Positions 36,875 through 46,322 of a DNA stretch of 64,000 bases are shown here, piece after piece. This stretch comes from an uncultured Acholeplasmatales bacterium (GTDB lineage: Bacteria > Bacillota_I > Bacilli_A > Acholeplasmatales > Anaeroplasmataceae). How positions within the stretch are numbered: position 1 is the stretch's first letter; the number at the start of each line of letters is the position of its first letter. The stretch is from contig CALUXS010000002.1 of the NCBI GenBank assembly GCA_944324805.1, forward strand, positions 124,001 to 188,000, in the 5' to 3' direction. The translations under genes were made by a program, and so were the position numbers. The notes beneath the pieces are model-generated. The model made no database searches. It saw only the letters and a program-made list of their open reading frames with translations, and was not told the origin of the DNA.

Positions 36875-38050
36875 ATGAATAATTATGGACAATACATTAA
36901 TGAAGATTTTTATGAAAAAAGTATTAGTTCTTTTGAGCAAAAAGGAATTAAAGTTGTTTTGGGGAATGGATTTGATTTATTTTGTGGACTAAGAACTAGA
37001 TATTTGCATTTCTTTCTTAGTGAGAAAAGTAGATATTCGAGTATAAGAAAATGGTGTGAATCATTTAAAGATATAGAAGTTTATATTTCAAGAAAAACAT
37101 CCAATTGGAACTGTTTTGGTCCACAAATAAAGTGTAATGTTAAGTTTAATATTTGGGATTTATATTTTACATTATGTGTAGGTGAAAAAGATTATGATTG
37201 GTGTGATATTGAGGATGAAATGCTTAAAACATTTAATAAAGGAGAAAATAAGCTACATTGGAGGAGAGTATTTAGAATTGTTAATAATGATTTAGAATAC
37301 GATGAAGCAACTAACGAGGAACATATTATAGTTGGTTATATAATTGATAAAAACTGTGATGTTTCATCGCTTGAAAAATTTTATATGTTTTTACTAGAGG
37401 AATTGAAACTTTTTGAAAAACATTTTGGTGAGTATGTAAACAATGAGTATCTATTAAATCATAATGAATATTTACGGAATGCTTCTATATTCTATTCTCT
37501 TTTGAAGACTTTTGATGATGATGTAACTTCGAAGGAAACATTCAATTATACTGATAATAGTATTATGAATTTTATTTCGTCAAGTGAATTTTTAAATGAT
37601 ATTAAACACATTAATGGGGATTACAAGAACCCGATTTTCGGTATTGATTCATCAAAGATTGATGCTGATAGTCCAGAATTTATATTTACAAAAGTTTCTA
37701 GAAGAATGATTAATTCAGTTTTAAATAAACTTCCTGTTGAATCTTCATTTGATAAAGAATTTAACCATATTGTAGTTTTTGGACATTCGCTAAATGTACA
37801 TGATTTTAATTATTTTTTTCCAATTTTTGATTATTTGGATATATTGAATATAATGAAAAATAGCACTATTACTTTTGTATATTATGTTTATGATAAGAAT
37901 AAAAAAGAGGAAATTGTAATTAATAATATTAAAATGATTGTTCGATTGATTGACGCATATGAGAAATATGCTGGAAAAAATAGAGACAATAGATTAATTG
38001 ATACATTAACTATAGATGGTAGAATTAAATTTATTGAGATTGATAAATAA
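36875..38050 (+). CDS. second AbiH-family protein
   Basis: This 391-residue protein shares the AbiH layout: VVLGNGFDLFCGLRTRYLHF near the start, HINGDYKNPIFGIDSSKI in the second half, and HIVVFGHSLNVHDFNYF near the C-terminus. It is clearly diverged from the AbiH at 25557. It lies behind the STAND gene and is probably cotranscribed with it, so it may be an accessory or a second effector. Confidence 0.8.
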   Translation: MNNYGQYINEDFYEKSISSFEQKGIKVVLGNGFDLFCGLRTRYLHFFLSEKSRYSSIRKWCESFKDIEVYISRKTSNWNCFGPQIKCNVKFNIWDLYFTLCVGEKDYDWCDIEDEMLKTFNKGENKLHWRRVFRIVNNDLEYDEATNEEHIIVGYIIDKNCDVSSLEKFYMFLLEELKLFEKHFGEYVNNEYLLNHNEYLRNASIFYSLLKTFDDDVTSKETFNYTDNSIMNFISSSEFLNDIKHINGDYKNPIFGIDSSKIDADSPEFIFTKVSRRMINSVLNKLPVESSFDKEFNHIVVFGHSLNVHDFNYFFPIFDYLDILNIMKNSTITFVYYVYDKNKKEEIVINNIKMIVRLIDAYEKYAGKNRDNRLIDTLTIDGRIKFIEIDK

Positions 38051-38074
38051 GAAAAGATAAAGGGAGAATATAAA

Positions 38075-38536
38075 ATGTGTTTGATATGCGATAGAATAAA
38101 GATGATAGAAGAGGGAACTAATCCCTATTTTGTTAAGGAGCTAAAAACAGGGTATGTTGTCATTGGTGATAATCAGCATTTTTATGGTTATACATTGTTC
38201 TTGTATAAAAATCATAAATATACAGAATTGTTTCAAATGCCAAAAGAAGAAAGAGAAATTTTTTTAGACGAGATGACTAAAGTTGCCGAAACTGTATATA
38301 ATGCTTTTAATGCAGAAAAGATAAATTATGAATAGTTAGGTATGGGAGATGCCCACTTACATTGGCATATTAATCAAAGGAAATATGGTGATTTAGGTAG
38401 TTATGGTAATAAAGGTAGAGGTCCAGTGTGGTGGTATCCGATGGAAAAGATGTATAGTAATGAAACATGTCCATCCGAAGAACAGTTAAAAGAACTTAAA
38501 GAGAAATTATTAACTGGGTTAAATAAACTAGATTGA
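38075..38536 (+). pseudogene. HIT-family hydrolase interrupted by an in-frame amber stop
   Basis: The frame from ATG 38075 reads a HIT domain (MCLICDRIKMIEEGTNPYFV, HQ-type strand GDNQHFYGYTLFLYKNH). It meets TAG at 38333-38335 after KINYE, then continues in frame with LGMGDAHLHWHINQ to 38536. The catalytic HxHxH (HLHWH) is behind the stop, so the first product would be dead. A Leu codon (TTG) to TAG is a likely change. The intact protein would be 153 residues. HIT proteins hydrolyse nucleotide conjugates. Confidence 0.75.
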
Positions 38537-38834
38537 TATTAAGTATATTAAATATAATTTACGAATAAAATGATATTTTAAAAAAATGTATGACAGTATC
38601 ATAGAACAACTTATTGATTTAGTATTAATTGTAATTTGGATATGTGTTCAATAGTTCGCAGCTTTTAAAAATATTGTGAAAAAGTGGCTAAATAGAAAAA
38701 AGCGTTATGCTTGAAATTTTGAATACGATTCTTATATTTCTTTATATAATGTACAAATGTGCTAAGCTTATATATTTAAACAGATATATTTTATTCGTAA
38801 TTTAACAATAGTGAAAAAAGGGGAGTTTAGAATA

Positions 38835-41474
38835 GTGATAGAAATAAATGAGGATAACCTAAAATGGGCGTTTAAGAAGTTGAAGACATATGCATATTAC
38901 AGTAATAGTTCAAATTACTTGTACGACAAAATTTTGGAGATTGAACATGAGTATGAAGAAGACCCAAATATATTTAAAGAATATTCTAACGCGTTAATAG
39001 AAATAGCAAAGAAAGAATTTAATTTATTAAGTGAATATAAATTAGAATATAAAGTATATCCTAAAAAAAATAAGATAAGAATTGGTGAATCTGGTGATGT
39101 GTCTATAGATGAAGTAAATATATTTGTTGATATGCCTATGATGTTCTTCTTGAATGATATTCTATTTACACTAGAATTGTTTAATATTAGTAAAGAGAAT
39201 AGTAACACTAGTAATTACTTTGGTAATAAATTTGATGAACATCTGGATAGTAATAATTTAATTAACAATAAATTACTATTTGAAAATTACACCAAGCAGT
39301 ACAAGAAATGGAAAGATAAAATTATTGATTCTGTTAAAGACGATTGTGAATTGAAGAATATGACATTGGTAAAGTTAGACTTTAAAAGATGCTTTTATAA
39401 TGTTCAATTCGATATTAATGAACTAATTGATAAATACGGGATTGATGATTCTATTCCATGTGTTAAAATTAGTAAACATTTATATAGACGATTATCTAAA
39501 ATGTATTTTGATTTAATAGGTAAAGAAAGGAATAAGAATCAGGTTTTATTACCAGTGGGACTTTTCTCTTCTAATGTATTACAAAATATATTATTTAGTG
39601 ATTTTGATAAAAAAATTAACGATTCCAATGAAGTTGTTGCCTTTTCAAGATATGTTGACGATATGCTTATCCTTGTAAAAGGAAAGTTGTTAAAAGAAAA
39701 TATATGTGATAAAATACCTGGTTTGACACTTGAAAATGAACATTACTTTATGAATGTTCATAATTCTTTAATAAAACAAGCGCTTCCGCTTAATATGAGT
39801 AAAATCGAGGTAAACTCCGCAAATAATGCGATGAGTGTTAGAAAAAATGTTAGAAGAATTACATCCCCATCATTTGTTGATATGGAAGAATATTTAGAGG
39901 GTGAAATATTTGATGATGACCATACAAGTTTAAAGAAAATAATAAAGACAGTAAAAGAATTTGTAAACAAAGAAGCCAATGGTAATAAAGAATTTCTAGT
40001 ATATATAAATAAATTGAGGGATTATGAAATAATAAATGCTTTTTCTATATGGAAACTAATAATAGGAAAGTTAAATATTAATGAAAGAGTAAATTTTATA
40101 AAAAGGGTCGACAATATTATTTCCAAATTAAAAATAAGCGATCAATTTTTTAGAGAAAATTTAATACAAAGTACTCAAAAAACATTGGAAAATGAGATAA
40201 ATATCATCAAAGAGTTGCTCACTAATAATAAATTTATGATGCTAGAAATATCTCAAATGGAAATATATGAGTATATAAATGACATTGTTTATAAAAAAAA
40301 TCATTATGAATTTTTTCCAATAAATGTAAGTATTGAAGATGTATTTTTTTATGTGTCTATTAATTATTCTAATTTGGAAAATTATATTCAACATGTAACT
40401 GATATATATAAAGATGTAAATGGATTTGCTTTTAATGATGATTTAGATTTGAAAAACTTAAAAATTGAAAAACAAACAGTCTACACTGATAGTTCTTTAT
40501 CATCAATATATTTTATCTCAAAAACAGAGGGTGAGTTAAGTACATCGGCGAAAATACTATTCAATGAATTAAGTAATATTGAAAAAAAATATGACATTAA
40601 ATCATATGTATCGATTTCAAGTATAATGATGCCTGAAAAAGAAATAAAGGAGACAGATATTCAGTGTATTTATCCTTCGACATATGATACAAATGAAATC
40701 ATGAAATTAATTGTTGAGGCAAAGAGAAATAATGCCAAATATATTATCTTTCCGGAGTTTTGCATTCCATATACTAAAATATGTAAAATTGTTAAATTTT
40801 GTAAAAAAAATAAGATATCTTTGATTTCTGGGTTAACACACTATATTGACAATAATAAAGCAATAAATTTTACTGCAATATATGATCATCATACGGGAAT
40901 ATTTTTATTAAAAAGAAAAAATTATTACCCATATGATGAATTAGCTACATTGTCATTTAAAGGTATAAGTCCTTCGATTGTACAACCCTATTATATAGTA
41001 GTAAAAAATGAGCATATAAAGTATAGTACTATGACATGTTTTGAAGCTACTAATATAATGGATAGAGCACTGTTAAAAGATAAGATTAATTTATTGTTTA
41101 TGCCAGTATATAATAAAGATACCAATTATTTTTCATCTATTATTTCTTCTACATCTAGAGATTTATCTGCCTTTATTGCTCAATCAAATAACTCTGAATA
41201 TGGAGATTCAAGAATAACAGCCCCATGTGATACAATCCATAAAGAAATTGTACAGGTAAAAGGCGGTATAAATAATTATGTAGTTGTTGGTGAATTGGAT
41301 TTTGAAGGTATGTTTAACAAACATAAAGAGATGGATGAATTTCTGGATGAAATAAAAAACTTTAAACATAATGAGATTTCATACAAAAATAAAAATGAAG
41401 AATTGAAGAGAAATAGGTTTAAACCACTTTCTGCAGGAACAGATTTTTCACATAGAAATAAAAATGGTTTATAA
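38835..41474 (+). CDS. reverse transcriptase-nitrilase fusion, DRT type 1 defence protein
   Basis: This 879-residue protein joins two domains. The N-terminal half is a reverse transcriptase, with the palm Asp D182 in VKLDFKRCFYNV and D275-D276 in RYVDDMLIL. The C-terminal third is a nitrilase fold with the complete triad E641 (FPEFCIP), K695 (KRKNYYPYDE) and C735 (MTCFEAT). RT-nitrilase fusions are the UG1 group, known as defence-associated reverse transcriptase type 1. Both active sites look intact. The GTG at 38835 is 9 bases after GGGGAG; an upstream GTG at 38811 has no such site. A PD-(D/E)XK-like gene follows. Confidence 0.88.
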   Translation: MIEINEDNLKWAFKKLKTYAYYSNSSNYLYDKILEIEHEYEEDPNIFKEYSNALIEIAKKEFNLLSEYKLEYKVYPKKNKIRIGESGDVSIDEVNIFVDMPMMFFLNDILFTLELFNISKENSNTSNYFGNKFDEHLDSNNLINNKLLFENYTKQYKKWKDKIIDSVKDDCELKNMTLVKLDFKRCFYNVQFDINELIDKYGIDDSIPCVKISKHLYRRLSKMYFDLIGKERNKNQVLLPVGLFSSNVLQNILFSDFDKKINDSNEVVAFSRYVDDMLILVKGKLLKENICDKIPGLTLENEHYFMNVHNSLIKQALPLNMSKIEVNSANNAMSVRKNVRRITSPSFVDMEEYLEGEIFDDDHTSLKKIIKTVKEFVNKEANGNKEFLVYINKLRDYEIINAFSIWKLIIGKLNINERVNFIKRVDNIISKLKISDQFFRENLIQSTQKTLENEINIIKELLTNNKFMMLEISQMEIYEYINDIVYKKNHYEFFPINVSIEDVFFYVSINYSNLENYIQHVTDIYKDVNGFAFNDDLDLKNLKIEKQTVYTDSSLSSIYFISKTEGELSTSAKILFNELSNIEKKYDIKSYVSISSIMMPEKEIKETDIQCIYPSTYDTNEIMKLIVEAKRNNAKYIIFPEFCIPYTKICKIVKFCKKNKISLISGLTHYIDNNKAINFTAIYDHHTGIFLLKRKNYYPYDELATLSFKGISPSIVQPYYIVVKNEHIKYSTMTCFEATNIMDRALLKDKINLLFMPVYNKDTNYFSSIISSTSRDLSAFIAQSNNSEYGDSRITAPCDTIHKEIVQVKGGINNYVVVGELDFEGMFNKHKEMDEFLDEIKNFKHNEISYKNKNEELKRNRFKPLSAGTDFSHRNKNGL

Positions 41475-41570
41475 GTATTGTATGTATTTAAATGGAATGA
41501 AAACAAAAATATATAATAAAATTACTATGAGTTTTGTTCATATAATTTAAAGTAAAGAAAGGATGATTTT

Positions 41571-42335
41571 ATGTTTACATCATATTTATCTAGCGAATAT
41601 TTAGAAATTCTAAAAAAGTTTAGTACTAAACGATATTTTGGTCTTGTTGCTATTTCCCATATTTTAAAGAAGCCAGAGTTGAAAAATGAGGAAATAAAAG
41701 CTTTTTATAAGGAACACGCACTGGTTTCTAAAAATAAAATTATTTCGGAAAATTATATTGATGTTAATAAAGATGAACATCCAATTATTTGTGGCGGAGT
41801 TACAGAATATTTAACAAAAATTAGGTTGGCAAGAAGAATGAATATAGGATTAGAAGAACTAAGATTTTTCGATGATATTAAAAAGAAAAAATATTTAAAA
41901 ATGAGTGATGAGGAATTAGCTTTTGCACTTTATGAACCAGATGTTTTTTTTAGAAGTGGCATGAAGTATACCCAAGAAATTTTAGACCATAAGGCTTTGA
42001 TAATAAGCAAAGCTAAGATATTATCGGATGTTTCTATTAACTTAATCGATAAAGAATTCCCGATAATAAATTCCATTGATTTTCACCCAGAAGGTCATGT
42101 TATGTATAATGGTAGAGTTGCAGTTAATGGTGATTCTGATTTACTAATCAACAATTGTTTAATTGATTTTAAAACAAAGAAAGAATCATCCATATCTTTG
42201 GATGATAGAGCCCAATTATTTGCATATACTATAAATAAATACATGAGAGATGGACAGGAATATGATAAGGTATATGTCTTGAATCCTAGACATTATTACA
42301 TTTGCGAATTAATAAATGAAAGTAGAGAGAAATAA
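41571..42335 (+). CDS. PD-(D/E)XK-like nuclease domain protein
   Basis: This 254-residue protein has a C-terminal core typical of RecB/Cas4-like nucleases: an Asp in VAVNGDSDLLI, then NNCLIDFKTKKESSISLDD and RAQLFAYTINKY. The DxK-type motif is IDFKTK. The N-terminal half is helical and unrecognised. AAAGGATG sits before the ATG. It is 96 bases behind the reverse transcriptase gene and may be its partner, but a link to DRT1 is not established. Confidence 0.6.
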   Translation: MFTSYLSSEYLEILKKFSTKRYFGLVAISHILKKPELKNEEIKAFYKEHALVSKNKIISENYIDVNKDEHPIICGGVTEYLTKIRLARRMNIGLEELRFFDDIKKKKYLKMSDEELAFALYEPDVFFRSGMKYTQEILDHKALIISKAKILSDVSINLIDKEFPIINSIDFHPEGHVMYNGRVAVNGDSDLLINNCLIDFKTKKESSISLDDRAQLFAYTINKYMRDGQEYDKVYVLNPRHYYICELINESREK

Positions 42336-42491
42336 TTAGCATTTTCTACTGTTTACAATAATGTTCTTATGTTAAGCATCAAATGTGTCTCTTGCTTTGT
42401 ATTATAATATGACTATCGATAGTGTTTTGAGTTATTTATAAAATGAAATGATTGCAAAGTTTCAATGCGAGATGGAGTAGTGGTGATATTA

Positions 42492-43016
42492 ATGATAAAA
42501 AAAGAAAAATATTTGTATTGGCTGAATTTGGAAAATCCTAATTTTGACATAGAAGTTGTTTTTCGAGAAATGTATTCTAGAATTGGTTTGATTTTTCATA
42601 CAATACAAATGAATGAATATAATATTGCAAACATATTATCATTAGAAGAATTCGAAAATGAAAATATAGATATGTTCACTGAGAGTGATATTGAACGTAT
42701 TAGAAAAAATATAGATACAAAATTTTATGAACTTTCTGAACTCACCTTTGGTAAATTAAAAAAACAGGTTGAGAAATCAAAATATCTTGCTGATGTCGAT
42801 ATGGCAGCACTAGAAAAAATTGTTGAGTATAGAAACTATTTGGCTCATAGATGTTTTAAAGAAAAATTATTGAATAATGAATTAAAATCAATAGAAGATG
42901 CAGATAAATTTGTGGATGAATTAAATGAGTTTGAAGTTATGGTTAAAGATTTTAATGAATGGCTTCTTGATATATTCGAAAAAAACAAAATAAAACGAAT
43001 ATGGGTAATGAAATAG
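42492..43016 (+). CDS. HEPN-like protein, candidate RNase toxin
   Basis: This 174-residue helical protein carries EYRNYLAHRCF near residue 116, an Rx4H motif as in HEPN RNases. Helices before and after it fit the four-helix HEPN bundle. HEPN toxins cleave RNA and usually have an MNT antitoxin; none is adjacent. The ATG at 42492 has GGTGAT upstream; an in-frame ATG at 42465 would add nine residues. It is the last gene of the second module. Confidence 0.55.
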   Translation: MIKKEKYLYWLNLENPNFDIEVVFREMYSRIGLIFHTIQMNEYNIANILSLEEFENENIDMFTESDIERIRKNIDTKFYELSELTFGKLKKQVEKSKYLADVDMAALEKIVEYRNYLAHRCFKEKLLNNELKSIEDADKFVDELNEFEVMVKDFNEWLLDIFEKNKIKRIWVMK

Positions 43017-43197
43017 AGTTTAATTAACTTATAAAATTAATGTCATTATATATTGATGCGAAGTTGCAATTTAATTATAAAACTGGAAAGTTTACAAAAA
43101 GTTTTCAAAATAAATGTTGGATTAAGTGTTTTTTTACTAAATGCACGTTTTAATTGAATTTTTAAAGTAGAGCACTTTTAAAGATTTTTAACTGCTT
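43017..43197. other. short gap before the second boundary repeat
   Basis: About 180 AT-rich bases without a recognised gene. Confidence 0.4.
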
Positions 43198-43405
43198 GTC
43201 GAGTCTATCACATTACTAGATCTAAAGAAGTGATTTTAAAAGTAAAAAAAACAGCACCATTACTAGATAATTTCTAGTTTTGGCTCTTTTTTATAGAACG
43301 GATATTTTTACCTTAAAAATGATAACATTGTCCGTGCATACCCCTAAAAATGACTAGATAAAGGGCTCAAACCTTGTCCGTGTAAACATATAATGACTAG
43401 ATGGA
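43198..43405 (+). repeat. att-like copy 3 with module-boundary repeat
   Basis: This copy is homologous to 29631-29843 over its full length. It starts with TCGAGTCTATCACATTACTA and contains the same hairpin (here CTAGA/TCTAG inside CCA/TGG, then T6). The same pair of TGTCCGTG...AATGACTAGAT units follows. It separates module 2 from module 3. Confidence 0.75.
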
Positions 43406-43542
43406 ATTGTGATAAATTTAAGAAAATATTTTTATCATTGAACCGTTTTTTATGGTATAATCGTAGCGATATAAACCATTATTTTCATAGTGTAATAATA
43501 ATTACAATATATAAAACAAAATACTTTGAGGAGTCGTATTTT

Positions 43543-43902
43543 ATGAATCTATTTATCGGAGAAAAAATTGTTGCCAAAACGAACGCCGAATTTTTGAATT
43601 TGCTCTTTGGAACAAATTATAAACAATATATGCGTTCTATATATAATCTTTCTAATGATAGTGTTGTGTGGATGATTAGAATAGATTCAACTGAACGTTC
43701 TGGATTTAAAAATTATTTTGAAGATGATTATATTGTTGAATATTCTGATAAGAATCCAACAAGGTCTTATAAATTGTATAGACATGTTTTTCAAATTGTT
43801 GAAGAAGATAAAAAACGTAAATATGTATATTTAGGTAAATATAAATTTTGTAGTGAAAAAAGCACTACGAATCGGAGATATTTTAATGGGGAGCTATTGT
43901 GA
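43543..43902 (+). CDS. hypothetical protein next to a DUF262 remnant
   Basis: This 119-residue protein has a GAGGAG site 9 bases before the ATG and an extended -10 box TGGTATAAT at 43453-43461. Segments LYRHVFQIVEEDKKRKYVYL and GKYKFCSEKST resemble the end module of some restriction or HNH-related proteins, but no family is assigned with confidence. It shares bases with the start of a DUF262 fragment. Confidence 0.5.
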   Translation: MNLFIGEKIVAKTNAEFLNLLFGTNYKQYMRSIYNLSNDSVVWMIRIDSTERSGFKNYFEDDYIVEYSDKNPTRSYKLYRHVFQIVEEDKKRKYVYLGKYKFCSEKSTTNRRYFNGELL

Positions 43903-43997
43903 AAGCATATGGAGAAGCTTTTAATTACTTTAATAGAGATAGAACTTTATTGGAGATTCCATATTTTCAAAGATCATATATATGGGAAGAATATTAG
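43899..43997 (+). pseudogene. N-terminal fragment of a DUF262 (GmrS-like) protein
   Basis: From GTG 43899 the frame reads VKAYGEAFNYFNRDRTLLEI then PYFQRSYIWEEY and stops. The IPYFQRSYIWEE block is the start of DUF262 of GmrSD-type modification-dependent restriction proteins. The remaining several hundred residues are missing, so this is a truncated remnant. Confidence 0.65.
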
Positions 43998-44024
43998 TTG
44001 AAAGAGTGAAATTAGGTGAATAGT

Positions 44025-44817
44025 ATGAATAAAATTGATAAAGTGTTAGATATAGTAAATGAAAATAAAGAAATTGTAAAAAATATTGCTGAACCAGCAT
44101 CAAAAGAAGTTGGTGGAATATTAGGTACTTTTACTGGTTTTTTTAACAATGTAGTCCTATATCCGTTGAAATGTTTGAATATGACTTTTGAGCAAAAAGC
44201 AATTCAATTTGAAAAAAAAGGTACAAGAAAAATATAATTATATTCCAGAGCAAAATAGAGTCGAATGTCCAGTTAATATTTTAGGACCAACGTTAGAAGG
44301 TTTAAAATATAATATTGATGAAGAATATATGCAAGAATTATTTGCTAACTTGTTAGGTGCAAGTATGGATAAAACTAAACAATCTACTGTCCACCCTAAA
44401 TATGTGAAAATTATTTCTGAAATGAATGAAATAGATGCAAGAGTATTCTATCATTTAACTAATAAGTACATTGGATATGTTAAATCTGGTAAAGTCAATA
44501 TTACTATTAAAGGAACTGATCAATATTATGTTAATGCTCTTCCTGAATGGATTATTGAAGATGATATTCAAGGTATAGATATATTTAGCGTTTCTAAAGC
44601 TTTTATAAGGTTATCTAATTGGGGATTATTAGATTTAATGTTTGATAGACATGCAGGGACGAGTGTTTTAAATAATTTATATCAAAAACAAGAAGTTCAA
44701 GATATATTTAATAAATATTTATTAGAGAATTCTAATGTCGAGTTAAAAGGTACTGATTGTATTATCAATATAAATGATGAGGGTAAAACATTTGCAAAAA
44801 TTGTATTTGGAAAATAA
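44025..44817 (+). pseudogene. DUF4393-like protein split by a one-base frameshift in an A8 run
   Basis: The first frame (ATG 44025, TTAGGTG upstream) encodes NKIDKVLDIVNENKEIVKNI and a Gly-rich segment PASKEVGGILGTFTGF, then stops at 44237. The second frame continues the family with VQEKYNYIPEQNR, NILGPTLEGLKYNIDEEYMQ and ELFANLLGASMD to 44817. Removing one A from the run at 44212-44219 joins both frames into one protein of about 263 residues. DUF4393 proteins occur in defence islands. Transcriptional slippage could still yield some full product. Confidence 0.7.
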
Positions 44818-44948
44818 AGAGGTAACATGTATTTGCAAGAGTAAATAATAAACCTAAAGTAAAAAATATAGGTTGTTTTTCACATACGAATGCATTATTA
44901 TTAAATCATTTATGTTTTGAAAAATTTAAAATGGAGTAATATAAAATT

Positions 44949-45164
44949 ATGAAAAAAGTAATTAAAATATTTTTATGGATTGTTTTTTTCTTATTTATGA
45001 TTTCATTTTTAGCAGGTATAGTTATGGAAATTTTACGTTATATTCCTTTTTCTAAAAATGACACATTTGATTTATTGTGGAATATTTTCTTCTACTCTAG
45101 TTATATTCTTGCCATTCCACTTGTGATAGCAATAATTATCACTATAAAAAAGAGAAATAATTAA
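44949..45164 (+). CDS. small two-helix membrane protein
   Basis: This 71-residue protein has two hydrophobic helices (about residues 6-27 and 44-64) and a basic end. No family is recognised. The ribosome site is weak (ATGGAGTAATATAAAATT upstream of the ATG). A terminator follows at 45246. Confidence 0.5.
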   Translation: MKKVIKIFLWIVFFLFMISFLAGIVMEILRYIPFSKNDTFDLLWNIFFYSSYILAIPLVIAIIITIKKRNN

Positions 45165-45245
45165 AATACTAAAATTAGTTCTATAAAAAATAGATGTAGA
45201 GCCATAAAAAGCTTTAAACTAAAAGACGCAAATTTATAAAAAATG

Positions 45246-45290
45246 GTGTGCTTTAATCCGGAAAAATCCGAATTGTTTCACACTTTTTTT
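45246..45290 (+). terminator. terminator-like long hairpin
   Basis: GTGTG (45246-45250) pairs with CACAC (45279-45283), with an inner CGGA/TCCG helix, followed by seven T. Confidence 0.65.
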
Positions 45291-45638
45291 AATGAACTAG
45301 AATCATTGAATTTTTTTATTAATTTTTAGCTTAATATTATTGTTAAAGATTATAATAAGGTAATAGTTATATTATATTTTCACATTACTAGTATTAATAA
45401 TATTTATAATATAGTGATAGTTATTTGTTAACATTCAATGAAATAATTGATAGTATAAAATATTTTGTGACAATATTATATACTATTTGTTAAAATGGAT
45501 ATAGTAGTTTTATTAGATGATAATGTTGAATAATTAATAATAAAATAAAAAATTTTTAGCAATATATTAAAAGTAAACCTGTGGTATGTGGACATTTATT
45601 TTGTTAATTGTTAGATTGTAATTGAGGAGGTTTTAAAT
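45291..45638. other. AT-rich gap without recognised gene
   Basis: About 350 bases. Only a ribosome site GAGGAGG just before the next ATG is notable. Confidence 0.5.
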
Positions 45639-46322
45639 ATGGATAATGTTAAGATAGGTGGATTTATTAAAGAATGCCGCAAAGAAAAAGGATTGACTCA
45701 AGAACAACTTGCTGAAAAATTAAATGTTAGTAAGAATGCTGTTAGTAAATGGGAAAGAGACATCTGCCTAATGGACATGGCATTATTAAAACCATTAAGT
45801 GAGATTCTAGGTATTACAATAGTAGAATTATTAAATGGTGAAAAGATTACTGATGAAACTTCTACTAATAAAAGTGAAGAAATAATCCCAGAGATTGTTG
45901 ATCATCAATCTAGAAAAAATAGAAAAAAAGAAAATATATATATTTTGATTATATTTTTGTTGTCAGTTCTTTTTATTGTATTATTAAATTTTAGTCAAAA
46001 CTATTATGGTGATTCATTAGAATCTATATTTATTGGTATTTTAGGTTTGGTATTTATATTTTTAGGGGTTGTTAATTTCAAAGGAAATATTTCATCAATA
46101 CATTGGTACCATAGAAGAAATATTAAAAAGGAAAATGTTAGAATTTATGGTAAGTTAATGGGAGTCGGAACAATAATTATCGGCTTATCCATGCTAGTTA
46201 CAGGCGTTATAAAAATTTTTTATAAAAATGAAAATATAGATTATATTATAGTTGTTGGACTAATTATTGGTATAATACTTATGTTATATGCTCAAATAAG
46301 ATACAATAAAGGGATTTTTTGA
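45639..46322 (+). CDS. XRE-family HTH protein with membrane domain
   Basis: Residues 1-65 of this 227-residue protein form a Cro/C1-type helix-turn-helix (IGGFIKECRKEKGLTQEQLA, VSKNAVSKWERD). After a linker, four membrane helices follow (about 98-116, 126-146, 168-190 and 200-218). Such proteins are membrane-tethered regulators that sense envelope signals or bacteriocins. A strong GAGGAGG site precedes the ATG. No target can be named. Confidence 0.82.
   Translation: MDNVKIGGFIKECRKEKGLTQEQLAEKLNVSKNAVSKWERDICLMDMALLKPLSEILGITIVELLNGEKITDETSTNKSEEIIPEIVDHQSRKNRKKENIYILIIFLLSVLFIVLLNFSQNYYGDSLESIFIGILGLVFIFLGVVNFKGNISSIHWYHRRNIKKENVRIYGKLMGVGTIIIGLSMLVTGVIKIFYKNENIDYIIVVGLIIGIILMLYAQIRYNKGIF

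Noticed and set aside
29999-38536. Recoded TAG (amber as an amino acid)
   Set aside because: Other genes of the same module end at TAG and the two interrupted positions call for different residues.
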